56,876 bases of DNA. It comes from Bacteroidales bacterium. Its GTDB lineage: Bacteria; Bacteroidota; Bacteroidia; Bacteroidales; Muribaculaceae. Position numbers and translations under genes: made by a program. The stretch is from assembly GCA_019416285.1 (NCBI GenBank), contig DXXM01000020.1, forward strand, positions 1 to 56,876, given 5' to 3'. Shown here in pieces: positions 1-8,627 of the stretch (within the stretch, counting starts at the first letter, position 1; every line of letters begins with the position of its first letter). A model generated the notes under the pieces. The model did no database searches. It saw only the letters and a program-made list of their open reading frames with translations, and was not told the origin of the DNA.

Positions 1-92
1 TTATCTAAAAAATTCGCTGCCCCTCATTTCTCTTTTGTTTTTAAACAGCCTCTAAACAATTTTCCGTAAAGATAGGAAATCCGCGCGGAATC

Positions 93-857
93 TCACTGCA
101 TCTCGGTAAGATATTTCCAGAATCTCACCGGCATGTCGGCCCGCTGTTTGCGCGGATTGGTGCGCTCGGCAATGGCTATCGACTTGACATAGCTGCGCCA
201 GAGTTCCTGATAGAGCCTTTCCTGCGGGTCCATCATCTCGTCGGTTAGGCGCCCGGTGGCCATGTGGTAGCCGTCGGACTGCAGTGTGATGCGGCGCAGC
301 TCGGTGCCGTCGTAGTGATAGCCGTAGTCACGGCAACGGTCGTAGATGATGAAGGGCTGATCAGAAAAACGGTCGGCGAAATGCTCCACGGCAAAGGGAA
401 GCACGTCGAAAATCGGCTCTATCATCGAGAAATATGTACCGTCGGCGGATTTCTGAAACCTCACGAATTGCAGAAGCCGGTGAGCTTCGGCGCGCACACG
501 TCGCGCCTCCTTGAATATGCCGAGCACCGCGGGGTCGGAGAAATCGCGTTCTATCGACCTGTCGGAAACCACGGCCCGGCTGATATAACGCAAGGCAAGG
601 AGCGGCACATCCGGATTGTCGCTCAGAAATGCCGCCGTCAGCGCTGTCCTCGCTCCCTTCGACATGACTTTGCCGAGTTTACGCCACACGCGCGTGCCTT
701 TTTCAATATCCGTCACTACCTCATGCAGCACATCGTAAAAGAGCGGCATATCCCCCTCGGGCCCGAGAAGCATGTCGGGATTCTCCTTACGGGCAAAGGA
801 GTCGAACACGGCCGTGAGCAGTCCGTCGAAACTGCCGTCGAAACGATAGATTGTCAT
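93..857 (-). CDS. DUF4130-type protein (TIGR03915-like), predicted DNA metabolism partner of the radical SAM protein
   Basis: The 254-residue protein resembles the TIGR03915/DUF4130 family, whose members sit beside a radical SAM protein and are predicted, not proven, to act in DNA repair or modification. The family-like core is at about residues 130-163, with the run FVRFQK, a tyrosine-containing loop and IEPIFDVLP. No signal peptide or membrane segment is visible, so it should be cytoplasmic. Its start overlaps the end of the upstream radical SAM gene by four bases, which indicates translational coupling and a shared role. The biochemical activity is unknown; the family call rests on pattern recognition plus the neighbour. 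Confidence 0.85.
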   Translation of the reverse strand: MTIYRFDGSFDGLLTAVFDSFARKENPDMLLGPEGDMPLFYDVLHEVVTDIEKGTRVWRKLGKVMSKGARTALTAAFLSDNPDVPLLALRYISRAVVSDRSIERDFSDPAVLGIFKEARRVRAEAHRLLQFVRFQKSADGTYFSMIEPIFDVLPFAVEHFADRFSDQPFIIYDRCRDYGYHYDGTELRRITLQSDGYHMATGRLTDEMMDPQERLYQELWRSYVKSIAIAERTNPRKQRADMPVRFWKYLTEMQ

Positions 858-2113
858 GAGAAATCAAATGACAGTTGCAGAGGATTGTCGCGCCGGTTCT
901 TGCGCGCCACAAGCAGACTCCTCACATATTCCGGCGATGTGTCGGCGATGGAAGCGGCTGTCAGTTCCCCGCAGGTGATAAAATACTTGGCCCTCTTCAT
1001 CACGACTCCGATTTTCGAGAGGTGCGAAGAGGTCAGATGCCTGAAACGCCGGGCATTTACAATCAGCATGGCCGATTTCACGCCCACGCCCGGAATACGG
1101 AGTATCATCTCGTATGGCGCCCGGTTGACATCGACGGGAAATGCCTCGGGATGCCGCAGGGCCCAGCCGAGTTTCGGGTCAACCTCCAGGTCGAGGTTAG
1201 GATTGTCGGCGTCGGCTATCTCCTCGGCCTTGAACTGGTAGAATCTCATCAGCCAGTCGGCCTGATAGAGACGGTTTTCCCTCACGAGCGGAGGCTGCTT
1301 GAGCGCGGGCAGGCGGGTGTCGTAGGCGTTGACAGAAACGTAGCCCGAGTAATAGACACGGCGCATTGTCGGCATACCGTAGAGAGCCGACGAGGTCAGA
1401 AGTATGTCGCGGTCAGTGTCGGGCGACGCCCCGACAATCATCTGCGTGCTCTGACCGGCCGGGACGAAGCGGGGCACATGCCTCATCCTCTTCCTGTCCT
1501 CCTCGGTCTGAAGCACACCTTGCCGTATGAACGACATCGGCTCGTAGACGCTCTTGTGGTCCTTGTCGGGTGCAAGATATTTCAGAGACTCCTCACGCGG
1601 GATCTCTATGTTGACACTCATGCGGTCGGCATAGCGCCCGGCCTCGTTGACAAGCTCGCGCGAAGCTCCGGGGATACTTTTCAGATGGATGTAGCCGTTG
1701 AAACGGTGAACCTCGCGCAAATCCTTGGCGATGCGGGCGAGGCGCTCCATCGTGTAGTCGGGATTACGCACCACTCCGGAGCTCAGAAAGAGCCCTTCCA
1801 TGTAGTTGCGTCTGTAGAACTCCATAGTGATGTCGACCACTTCGGAAACCGACAGTGTGGCGCGCGGGATGTCGTTGCTGCGCCGGTTGATGCAGTAGGC
1901 GCAGTCATACATGCAATAGTTTGTCAGCATGACTTTCAGCAGAGCGATGCAGCGGCCGTCGGCTGCGAAACTGTGGCAGATGCCCACTCCGCCCACGGTG
2001 TTTCCAACGCCTTTGCCATTGTTGCGACGCACGGCACCGCTCGACGAACATGACACGTCATATTTCGCCGCCTCAGCCAGAATCTTCAGTTTGTCGAGCG
2101 TTGCTTCAGTCAT
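854..2113 (-). CDS. Putative DNA modification/repair radical SAM protein (TIGR03916-like)
   Basis: This 419-residue protein has the radical SAM cluster motif C67-x3-C71-x2-C74 (CMYDCAYC), which binds a 4Fe-4S cluster and S-adenosylmethionine. Near the C terminus (about 330-350) it has a helix-hairpin-helix motif with IPGVGVK, typical of non-specific DNA binding. A radical SAM core plus a DNA-binding hairpin matches the family annotated as putative DNA modification/repair radical SAM protein; its substrate is unknown. An in-frame start 45 bases upstream exists, but I chose the internal ATG because the protein then begins MTEATLDKLKILAEAAKYD, as in relatives I recall, and a -7-like box lies between the two starts. 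It overlaps the next gene by four bases. Confidence 0.87.
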   Translation of the reverse strand: MTEATLDKLKILAEAAKYDVSCSSSGAVRRNNGKGVGNTVGGVGICHSFAADGRCIALLKVMLTNYCMYDCAYCINRRSNDIPRATLSVSEVVDITMEFYRRNYMEGLFLSSGVVRNPDYTMERLARIAKDLREVHRFNGYIHLKSIPGASRELVNEAGRYADRMSVNIEIPREESLKYLAPDKDHKSVYEPMSFIRQGVLQTEEDRKRMRHVPRFVPAGQSTQMIVGASPDTDRDILLTSSALYGMPTMRRVYYSGYVSVNAYDTRLPALKQPPLVRENRLYQADWLMRFYQFKAEEIADADNPNLDLEVDPKLGWALRHPEAFPVDVNRAPYEMILRIPGVGVKSAMLIVNARRFRHLTSSHLSKIGVVMKRAKYFITCGELTAASIADTSPEYVRSLLVARKNRRDNPLQLSFDFS

Positions 2114-2121
2114 AACAGCAA

Positions 2122-2129
2122 CAAAATTA
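2122..2129 (-). promoter_or_regulatory. Possible -7 promoter box for the radical SAM/DUF4130 pair
   Basis: Read leftward this is TAATTTTG, matching the Bacteroidetes -7 consensus TAnnTTTG. The nearest TTTG that could act as -33 (2144-2147) is only 14 bases away, shorter than usual, so the site is weak. If used, transcription would begin almost at the chosen start codon, giving a nearly leaderless message. Confidence 0.35.
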
Positions 2130-2222
2130 CACATCGCACGTGTCAAAGCGCCGCACATGCAAGTTAAAGAATGTTTAAACGACTGTTAATCCTCCTTTCC
2201 TCCCCTACCCTCCCGTCACGCA

Positions 2223-2354
2223 TTTCCCTTCAAAGGGGACAAAAAAGACAGAATCTTTCCCTCCAAAGAGGACAAAAATCACCAAATCTTTCCCCTCAAA
2301 AGGGAATAATTTCGCAAAATTTGTCCTCTTTAAAGGGAAAAATCATTAATAAAT
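2223..2354. repeat. Four tandem 33-bp repeats, each with a small palindrome
   Basis: Four units start at 2223, 2256, 2289 and 2322, exactly 33 bases apart. Each has a pyrimidine arm such as TTTCCCTCC, a short A-rich centre and a purine arm such as AAAGAGGAC, so each could form a short hairpin. The units have diverged but keep both arms. Because 33 is a multiple of three, a rightward reading frame shows an 11-residue repeat (NLSLQRGQKSP-like), but that frame has no other sign of being a gene. The array lies just past the end of the outer-membrane barrel gene and could act in its 3' region. Function unknown. Confidence 0.8.
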
Positions 2355-4954
2355 CATTTCATCAGCGTGATTCCGAGGCTGATTGTGCGGGGGCGGAGGG
2401 TATAATTATAGGTATAGGTGTCGAGGCCGCTGTAGATTGAATAGTAATAGTTGCGCGTGTCGAGAATATTGTCGGCGCGGAGAGTCAGTTTGAAGCGTTT
2501 TGTCTTGTAGCTGACGCCGAGGTCGAAAAGCGAGATGCTCTTACGCGTCCCGTCAGTCAATTGCTTGCGCATCAGCTCCGCCTCACCGAAAAAGTCCCAG
2601 CCCGAGAAGGGATAGAGCGAGAGGCGCAGGTCGTTTCCGAGCATGTCGTACGAATCACGGACATTGAGGTAGCGGCTGAAGGTCTTTGAAAACGAACCGC
2701 TCCAGTTCAGTTCCATCCACTTCCACGGTGCGAGAGTGAGCCGTGGAGTCACCGAGAAGGAGCGCCTGAAGTAAGGTATAACCCGCTCCTGCTGCATCAT
2801 CTCGCTGCGCGACCACGAGCCGACGCCACTCAGAGTGGCCTTGATTCCGAGGTCTACAATCTGTTTCGTCACCGAAAGGTTGACCGACGCGTTCTGCGAA
2901 GAGTTGTCGGCCGCGAGACCTCCGGAAGTGACCTCCGAGGAGGAGACATATTGCGAGTTGAGCACATTGCGCTTCGAGCGGCTGTATGACACACCCGCGT
3001 TGGCAAACCAGAACTCCATCGGCTTCTTGAAATCAATGCCGATGCGGGAGTTGAAGGCATCGTTGCGCGCCAGTATGCCCGAAGCCGACTTACGTGTGCG
3101 CCACGAAGTCATTATCGGCTCTGTCAGCAGGTCGAGCACATCGCCGATACTGTGGTCAAACCCGGCATTGAACTGCGCGCCGAAATTCGGTGTGAAATTG
3201 TATTTGAACCGGAAATTCGGATTGAAGAAGGGGCGCTCGTAGGAGAAACCGGGCCTCACACCTCTGTTGCGCGCATGAAACACCAGCATCCCCGCCGACA
3301 CACCGCCCGAGATTTCAAACAGGCGTCCGGGAGCCGTGTACTCGAAGCCCGGCGAGGCGGCGGCCTGCAGACGGTTGCCGCGGACATCATTCTCAAACTC
3401 CGTGCCTGCGATAAGGCTCTCCACCACATCGCGCCTGAACATGGCCGAGAGGGGAAGATAAATCCTCCAGCCGCCGAAGTTCCACGAGGTATTGGCCGTG
3501 GCCTCCGACTGAAATGTCGTGCCCGACATGGTCTGCAGGGTCGACTGACCGGAATCAGACGCGCTGCTCACCCGCAGGTCTGTTTCGGGCGAGCGGTTGT
3601 AGCGCAGATTCAGCCCGAGTCCCCAAATACGGCGTCCGGTCTTTATGCGCCACGAGAAATCGTTGCTGACGTCAAAGGCACGCAGATTTTTCCGCTGGCG
3701 CAGGTCAAGATTGTCGCTGAGCGTGTTGAAATCATTGTTCAGGAAGATTCCCGAGGCCGAAAGGCGGTTATAGAGGTGGCGCGACTCGCCGTTATCGGTA
3801 TAACTGACGTCGAGCGAGGGATTATGCGTGTGACTGGCGGGAGTGTTGCGCTCATTGACCATCACCTGACTCTCGCCGGCATAGTAGGTGCTCGTCTGCG
3901 AATAGGAATAGTCCGTGGCGCTGTAGGCGTATGAGGCGTTCACCTTCACGGAGCGGTCATCGCCGACTTTATTCATGAAATTCAGGCTGACGCTACGATC
4001 CATCGGCGAGATATAGCGGCTCGATTTCAGCGGCGGAGAGCTCCCGCCGATACTCCCGAGCGCATCCGACGCCAATCCCTCCCTCGACTCGCTGAAACGA
4101 CGGATGACCACGTGCTCCCGCAGGTCGCCGAGGGCAAACTGATTGAAATTTCCTGCCTTGGCCGAAAGCATGGTCTGAAATTTCGGAGTGAACATCATCC
4201 CCGTCGCCCCCACGCGATATAGCCACTTGTCACCGTAGCCGACGAGCGCTTCCGAGGTACCCACAGGCTTGAACTTCACCTGCGATTTCAACTTCACGTT
4301 GATTGCCACGGCATCAGACTGCGTGCCCTTGTCGATTTTGGCCTCCTGATGATTGTTAAGTACCTCGACATCGGTCACGTATGAGGCAGGCAGATTGCGC
4401 GTGGCCTGGCTGTAGCGTCCGCCGAGCATATCCATGCCCTCGATATAGAAATTGCTGATGCCCTTGCCTTGATACTTTATTTTTCCACTCCCCTCCACCT
4501 CGACTCCGGGGAGTTTTTTCAGGCCGTCCTCAAGCGTGAGGTCGCTTTTGCCGAGATATGAGGCGAGATTATATATCAATGTGTCGCCGAGCTGATTGAT
4601 GCGCGGCACACTCACCTGCACCTCTCGCAAAGCAGTCGAGCTGACCGACATGCTGAAATCAACCTTCGCCGCCGCGCGGTTGGCCACCCGGCGCGACTGC
4701 TTCTCATAACCAATGCACTGCACTGTCAGAGTGAGCGAATCGGCCGCGAGCGCCGGGATTTTCAGCGAGTAGGCACCGTCGGACTTCACCGACGCGAAAG
4801 CCTTTATCTTTCCGTCCGCGTAGGCCCTTACGACAGCGCCCGGCAGCGGCTCACCATCAGCAGAATCAGCCACATGACCTGACAAAACCGCCTGCCCCGA
4901 AGCCGTCAGGCTGACGGTCAGGGCAAGCAGAGTAAACAATAAGATGCGGAACAT
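2354..4954 (-). CDS. Outer-membrane beta-barrel protein with carboxypeptidase-like regulatory domain (TonB-dependent receptor-like)
   Basis: The 866-residue protein starts with a signal peptide (about 1-20, ending ASGQA). A CarboxypepD-reg-like domain follows (about 22-105), then a plug-like region with LGDTLIYNLASYL and LEDGLKKLPGVEV (about 120-215), then a long stretch of alternating aromatic and polar strands typical of an outer-membrane barrel. This matches the TonB-dependent-receptor-like barrel proteins of Bacteroidetes. The ligand cannot be inferred. No SusD-like partner lies beside it; instead it follows a GLPGLI gene after one base, in the operon of the BlaI-type repressor and M56/TonB protein. 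The TonB domains two genes upstream could energise this barrel, but that is inference. Confidence 0.85.
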   Translation of the reverse strand: MFRILLFTLLALTVSLTASGQAVLSGHVADSADGEPLPGAVVRAYADGKIKAFASVKSDGAYSLKIPALAADSLTLTVQCIGYEKQSRRVANRAAAKVDFSMSVSSTALREVQVSVPRINQLGDTLIYNLASYLGKSDLTLEDGLKKLPGVEVEGSGKIKYQGKGISNFYIEGMDMLGGRYSQATRNLPASYVTDVEVLNNHQEAKIDKGTQSDAVAINVKLKSQVKFKPVGTSEALVGYGDKWLYRVGATGMMFTPKFQTMLSAKAGNFNQFALGDLREHVVIRRFSESREGLASDALGSIGGSSPPLKSSRYISPMDRSVSLNFMNKVGDDRSVKVNASYAYSATDYSYSQTSTYYAGESQVMVNERNTPASHTHNPSLDVSYTDNGESRHLYNRLSASGIFLNNDFNTLSDNLDLRQRKNLRAFDVSNDFSWRIKTGRRIWGLGLNLRYNRSPETDLRVSSASDSGQSTLQTMSGTTFQSEATANTSWNFGGWRIYLPLSAMFRRDVVESLIAGTEFENDVRGNRLQAAASPGFEYTAPGRLFEISGGVSAGMLVFHARNRGVRPGFSYERPFFNPNFRFKYNFTPNFGAQFNAGFDHSIGDVLDLLTEPIMTSWRTRKSASGILARNDAFNSRIGIDFKKPMEFWFANAGVSYSRSKRNVLNSQYVSSSEVTSGGLAADNSSQNASVNLSVTKQIVDLGIKATLSGVGSWSRSEMMQQERVIPYFRRSFSVTPRLTLAPWKWMELNWSGSFSKTFSRYLNVRDSYDMLGNDLRLSLYPFSGWDFFGEAELMRKQLTDGTRKSISLFDLGVSYKTKRFKLTLRADNILDTRNYYYSIYSGLDTYTYNYTLRPRTISLGITLMK

Positions 4955-4955
4955 C

Positions 4956-5861
4956 CTATTTCAGTTCTATGGGAGTGTAACCGTTGGGGCGCTTCGGAGT
5001 GTAGACGCCGTTGACCATCATAGCACCTCCCTTTTTGATTGTTATATCACGGATTGACTCCACGGGGATATTCTTCATCGGATCCTGCTCGAAGAAATTC
5101 TTGGCCTTGATGAACTTGTCGCGCGAGGTGTTCTGAAGCTCCTTGTTCTGCAGTTTGACAATCCCGCCGTCGCTCTTGCGGAGCGCAGTGGCGGTGAAAG
5201 TGTGGATGCCCTCGTCATCGCTAACTTTCATGATGAGTCCCGGGAGTCCTGTGAACTTCCACGGGCCGAAGCCCACTGGAATTTCCTCCGTGAACCATGC
5301 CGTCCAGTTCCTTCCGCCGTAGCTGCATGTGGCCTTGACGCATGGATAGTCGCAGACGGTCAGAGTGTCCTCGGTCAGAGTCCAGTCGAAGGGCGCGAAA
5401 TCCTCCTCATACTGCATGGTGCTGGGAGTGATGATGTCGACATAGGTCATCTTGCCTTCGGGATAGTTCTGAAACACCTCCCCCGTGAAGAAATACTCGG
5501 CTTTTCCGCGTGCATCGTCGAGGGCGTTGACCTCCGCCGTATTGTCGCCCGGAAGCGAGGCCAGCGAATCGACACGGAACGATGCCATGTCAGCGAACCT
5601 GGCCACAGAGGGGTCGAACTGGAGTATAGTGGCATACTGTTCCTGAGCTTTATCGCCGTTTTTTCTGGTTGCGACCACGTCGTAGGCATAGATGCACTCA
5701 TATTCCGACTGCCCGAGGCGGTCATAGCCGCGCACAACCTTGGTCTGGCTCGTCGGTTTCGAGCTGACGCCCGTCGCTCTTACGTTTATGTCGGCTGCGC
5801 CCTGAGCAAATGCGCTGATACTTATACACATGCAGATTACTGCCGAAAATATTTTCTTCAT
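4956..5861 (-). CDS. GLPGLI family secreted protein
   Basis: A 301-residue protein with a signal peptide (1-20, ending SAFAQ) and the family's defining motif GLPGLI at 205-210, inside GFGPWKFTGLPGLIMKV. GLPGLI (Porph_ging) proteins are Bacteroidetes-specific exported proteins of unknown function, often encoded beside TonB-dependent-receptor-like barrels, as here. It lies 36 bases downstream of the M56/TonB gene and one base upstream of the barrel gene, so the three are almost certainly co-transcribed. A periplasmic or outer-membrane-associated role is likely. Two cysteines near 170-179 could form a disulfide, but this is speculative. Confidence 0.93.
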   Translation of the reverse strand: MKKIFSAVICMCISISAFAQGAADINVRATGVSSKPTSQTKVVRGYDRLGQSEYECIYAYDVVATRKNGDKAQEQYATILQFDPSVARFADMASFRVDSLASLPGDNTAEVNALDDARGKAEYFFTGEVFQNYPEGKMTYVDIITPSTMQYEEDFAPFDWTLTEDTLTVCDYPCVKATCSYGGRNWTAWFTEEIPVGFGPWKFTGLPGLIMKVSDDEGIHTFTATALRKSDGGIVKLQNKELQNTSRDKFIKAKNFFEQDPMKNIPVESIRDITIKKGGAMMVNGVYTPKRPNGYTPIELK

Positions 5862-5897
5862 TTCAAAAGGTATTATTATCTACCCGTGGGAGGTGAA

Positions 5898-8048
5898 TTA
5901 AATGGTATGTGAGCCGTCGTTAACCGGCTTTGTCTCTATCAGTATACGTGTAGCCTCCGGGTTATCCTTTTCGACAGTTACAAACTTGATGCTGCTGACA
6001 TTGATGTCGGCGAGACTGCCGTAGAATCTCTCTCCGTTGAGGAAAATTGTCGTACCGTCATCCGGAATCAGTTTCTCATTCTTACGGACAGTTCTGACGT
6101 CATTACCTTTCTTGACGATGGTGCCTGTTCCGATGATTCTAAGGCCATCGGTCCAGGCGATTGGCTTCGCCTCCTTGGTTATGACAGTCACACCCTCAGT
6201 CATTTTATCCGGTAGTGCCTCATCGATGTTTTTGGAAAGTTTGAACGTCACAGGCAGTGTGTACCATACGGACACCGGCTTACCGCCTATCTCGCCGGGT
6301 GTGAACGTGGGGAGACTCTTGATGACACGCGCCGCCTCAGCGTCGAGAGCGTCACTGACTTTGCGGATGATCTTCACATCGCCGACCGAGCCGTCGCTCT
6401 TCACGACAAACTGCACCACCACGCGGCCCTGATTCTTCTCATTCTTTGCCACCTCCGGATAACGCAGATTCTCACCTATGTATCTCAGCAGTTCGGCCTC
6501 TCCACCCGGAAACTGAGGCTTCTTTTCAACAACGGTGTAGACCTGATTGGGGTCGGCAGGCTCCGAGGCAGATGAGTTTCCGGCGTTGTCGCCTTCCAGT
6601 CTCACCACCTTACCTCCGCCGGCAATCTTAAACATTACCGGTAAGGTGTACCATACGGACACGGGCTTCCCATCCATCTCGCCGGGTGTGAAAGCGGGGA
6701 GACTCTTGATGACACGCACCGCCTCATTGTTAAGCTCTTCATCGGTACCGCGCAGAATCTTCACCTCGCCGACCTTGCCGTCTTTCTGAACCACGAACTG
6801 CACTATCACGCGGCCCTGAACCTTATTCTTGAAAGCATTTTCGGGATAGCGGATATTCTCGCCGACATATTTCATCATTGCAGCCTCTCCTCCGGGAAAC
6901 TGGGGTTTCTTTTCCACCACGGTATAAACCTCGTTGGCGGCAGTGGCGGCGGTTTTCTCCTCCTTCACCGGCTCTGCGACAGATTCAGCGTCCTGTGCAG
7001 GCTCAGATGTTTGCTCGTCCGAAGAATTTTGCGTATTTTTGTCGGCGACAACCATCATCTCCTCGAGAGCGATTGCCTCATCGGAAACCGCAAGGTTGTC
7101 TGTAAGGGTCTGAGGCTCTTCCTCGGATTCGATTATGACTGCCGAGGCGGTATCGGAAAGCACCGACGCCACGGCGTCGAGATTGGTCACTGCGACGGCT
7201 ATGCCGAGAGCAGGCACGAGGGCCAGGGCGCGCAGGCGCCGCGAGGCCGAATTGTTTTGATTGTACATCATGGTGATACGTTTTTTAAGTTTACTATGAT
7301 TCAGGCTGTTGGCAAGTGACGGGAATCTCGCGCCGACAGCCTTTTTTATAAGTAGCATCTGATAGTCGCGCACACCCACGCCCGAGCTGATTACGGCGCG
7401 GTCGGCCTGATATTCATGCACGGTCTTGAGCTCCTCCCTCATCAGCCACGCGGCGGGATTATACCACTGGATGATGCCTATGAGCTGGGCCACAAGGAGG
7501 TCTATCCAGTGCCGGAGCCCGAGATGCTGGAGCTCATGGGTGAGAATCATCTGCCCGCTTTCATCCCAGTCGCGGCGCGACATGACCACATAGCGGCACC
7601 AGCTGAACGGAGCTATTCCGTCGTCGTCGATGATGATGATTCTGTAGGGCCCGTGTTCGATTCGCTCGCCACGGGATATGATGCGCGAGAGTTTCACGGC
7701 AATCAGCGCCGTCTGACCGAGAGTCACGGCGATGCCTGCCGCATAGATCCAGAGCAGCAATGTCAGATAGAGCGGCTGACCGACGGGAATGTCAGCCGTG
7801 CCGTCGTCAATCACTGTCATCATGATTTCACCCACCTCTATATCGGGAATCGCCACAGGTTCCGGAACCCAAAGCCCGCTGACATACGACGTGACGGGAA
7901 GCGCCAGCAGCGAGACGGCATAAATGCTCCACAGAGCCACCCGGTTGAAACTGTGTTGGTTCTCGCCCGCCAGTACCCACTTGTATGAGAGGTAGAGAAG
8001 CGCGAGGAGAATGGAGCTGTAGAGAGAGAAGGAAAACAAGGAGCCCAT
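5898..8048 (-). CDS. M56 (BlaR1/MecR1-type) membrane metallopeptidase with two TonB C-terminal domains
   Basis: A 716-residue fusion. The N-terminal part (1-290) has membrane segments near 7-26, 37-57, 93-118 and 273-290 and an M56 core with HELQH at 171-175 and HEYQAD at 211-216, the expected zinc-binding set of BlaR1/MecR1-type peptidases. An acidic, Pro/Glu-rich linker (300-372) leads to two TonB C-terminal domains (374-475 and 502-604), each opening with VYTVVEKKPQFPGGEA and closing near VWYTLPV, then an 85-residue tail. BlaR1 homologues sense an extracytoplasmic signal and cleave a BlaI repressor; a BlaI-type gene lies 89 bases upstream. TonB domains normally touch outer-membrane receptors, so this protein could link an outer-membrane event to repressor cleavage. 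That link is inference. Confidence 0.92.
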   Translation of the reverse strand: MGSLFSFSLYSSILLALLYLSYKWVLAGENQHSFNRVALWSIYAVSLLALPVTSYVSGLWVPEPVAIPDIEVGEIMMTVIDDGTADIPVGQPLYLTLLLWIYAAGIAVTLGQTALIAVKLSRIISRGERIEHGPYRIIIIDDDGIAPFSWCRYVVMSRRDWDESGQMILTHELQHLGLRHWIDLLVAQLIGIIQWYNPAAWLMREELKTVHEYQADRAVISSGVGVRDYQMLLIKKAVGARFPSLANSLNHSKLKKRITMMYNQNNSASRRLRALALVPALGIAVAVTNLDAVASVLSDTASAVIIESEEEPQTLTDNLAVSDEAIALEEMMVVADKNTQNSSDEQTSEPAQDAESVAEPVKEEKTAATAANEVYTVVEKKPQFPGGEAAMMKYVGENIRYPENAFKNKVQGRVIVQFVVQKDGKVGEVKILRGTDEELNNEAVRVIKSLPAFTPGEMDGKPVSVWYTLPVMFKIAGGGKVVRLEGDNAGNSSASEPADPNQVYTVVEKKPQFPGGEAELLRYIGENLRYPEVAKNEKNQGRVVVQFVVKSDGSVGDVKIIRKVSDALDAEAARVIKSLPTFTPGEIGGKPVSVWYTLPVTFKLSKNIDEALPDKMTEGVTVITKEAKPIAWTDGLRIIGTGTIVKKGNDVRTVRKNEKLIPDDGTTIFLNGERFYGSLADINVSSIKFVTVEKDNPEATRILIETKPVNDGSHTI

Positions 8049-8137
8049 GACGGTAAGAGGTTTGGTTTGTGATGAAAATGGATGGTGGCGGGAGAGAGGA
8101 TGGCGTAGAGGGAAATGTGACTGAGGCCGGAGGCGAA

Positions 8138-8530
8138 TTACTTGGTGCCTTCGCCTGTTTTGCTTTCGATAAGGTCGATAATCTCGCGGAGTTCGTCAAC
8201 CGACACCTTCTCCTCCTCTACAAGCGCGGACACGGCGTTTTTGTAGGAATCGTTGAAGTAATCTCTGACGAGGCGGGCGAGGGTCTTTTTGCGGAAATCC
8301 TCTTTCTTGGCGATGGCATAGTAGCGGTGTGACGGTCCGAATACCTCATGACCCACATGGCCCTTCTCCTCAAGAATACGCACAGTGGTCGAGAGAGTGT
8401 TGAAATGAGGCTTGGGGTCAGCGTAGAGGTCTACCATCTGACGCACGAAGAGAGGTCCGTGTTCCCAGAGCATCTGCATCAGAACCAGTTCCTTTTCTGT
8501 AATCATTTGGGGCTTACGTCCGGCTTTCAT
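8138..8530 (-). CDS. BlaI/MecI/CopY family transcriptional repressor
   Basis: The 130-residue protein fits the BlaI family in length and sequence: an N-terminal winged helix (about 8-75, with ELVLMQMLWEHGPLFVRQM and HFNTLSTTVRILEEKGHV) and a C-terminal dimerisation region (about 85-130). Members bind inverted repeats at their own promoters and are inactivated by a BlaR1-type peptidase. Here it is the first gene of an operon with an M56/TonB protein, a GLPGLI protein and an outer-membrane barrel. A strong inverted repeat overlapping its promoter is the likely operator. No beta-lactamase is nearby, so control of an envelope function is more likely than antibiotic resistance. Confidence 0.93.
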   Translation of the reverse strand: MKAGRKPQMITEKELVLMQMLWEHGPLFVRQMVDLYADPKPHFNTLSTTVRILEEKGHVGHEVFGPSHRYYAIAKKEDFRKKTLARLVRDYFNDSYKNAVSALVEEEKVSVDELREIIDLIESKTGEGTK

Positions 8531-8588
8531 AATTCTTAACTGTTGTTTAGAGGTTAATAATTTTTTATTTTAAGATGTATAAAATCAC

Positions 8589-8627
8589 TTTGCGGTGCCA
8601 GTGAAAAAAATCACTTGACACCGCAAA
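8589..8627 (-). promoter_or_regulatory. Candidate BlaI-type operator (inverted repeat over the promoter)
   Basis: Arms TTTGCGGTGCCAGTGA (8589-8604) and TCACTTGACACCGCAAA (8611-8627) are near-perfect inverted repeats with a six-A spacer, differing by one substitution and one inserted base. The repeat overlaps the -7 box and the expected transcription start, where an autorepressor would act. AAAATCACTT also recurs as a direct repeat at 8581 and 8607. It could alternatively work as a hairpin in the leader RNA. Confidence 0.65.

Noticed and set aside
264..1241. Long open frame on the + strand over the DUF4130 and radical SAM genes
   Set aside because: It lies opposite two recognised, coupled genes, crosses their boundary and has no recognisable domain.
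2223..2354. CRISPR array
   Set aside because: Units are contiguous 33-base tandem repeats without unique spacers, and no cas genes are present.
2171..2440. 89-codon + strand frame covering the 33-bp repeats
   Set aside because: Its coding look comes from the repeat length being a multiple of three; no start context and it runs into the antisense of the barrel gene.
5898..8530. Beta-lactam resistance operon
   Set aside because: BlaI and BlaR1-type proteins are present, but there is no beta-lactamase or penicillin-binding protein, and the sensor carries TonB domains.
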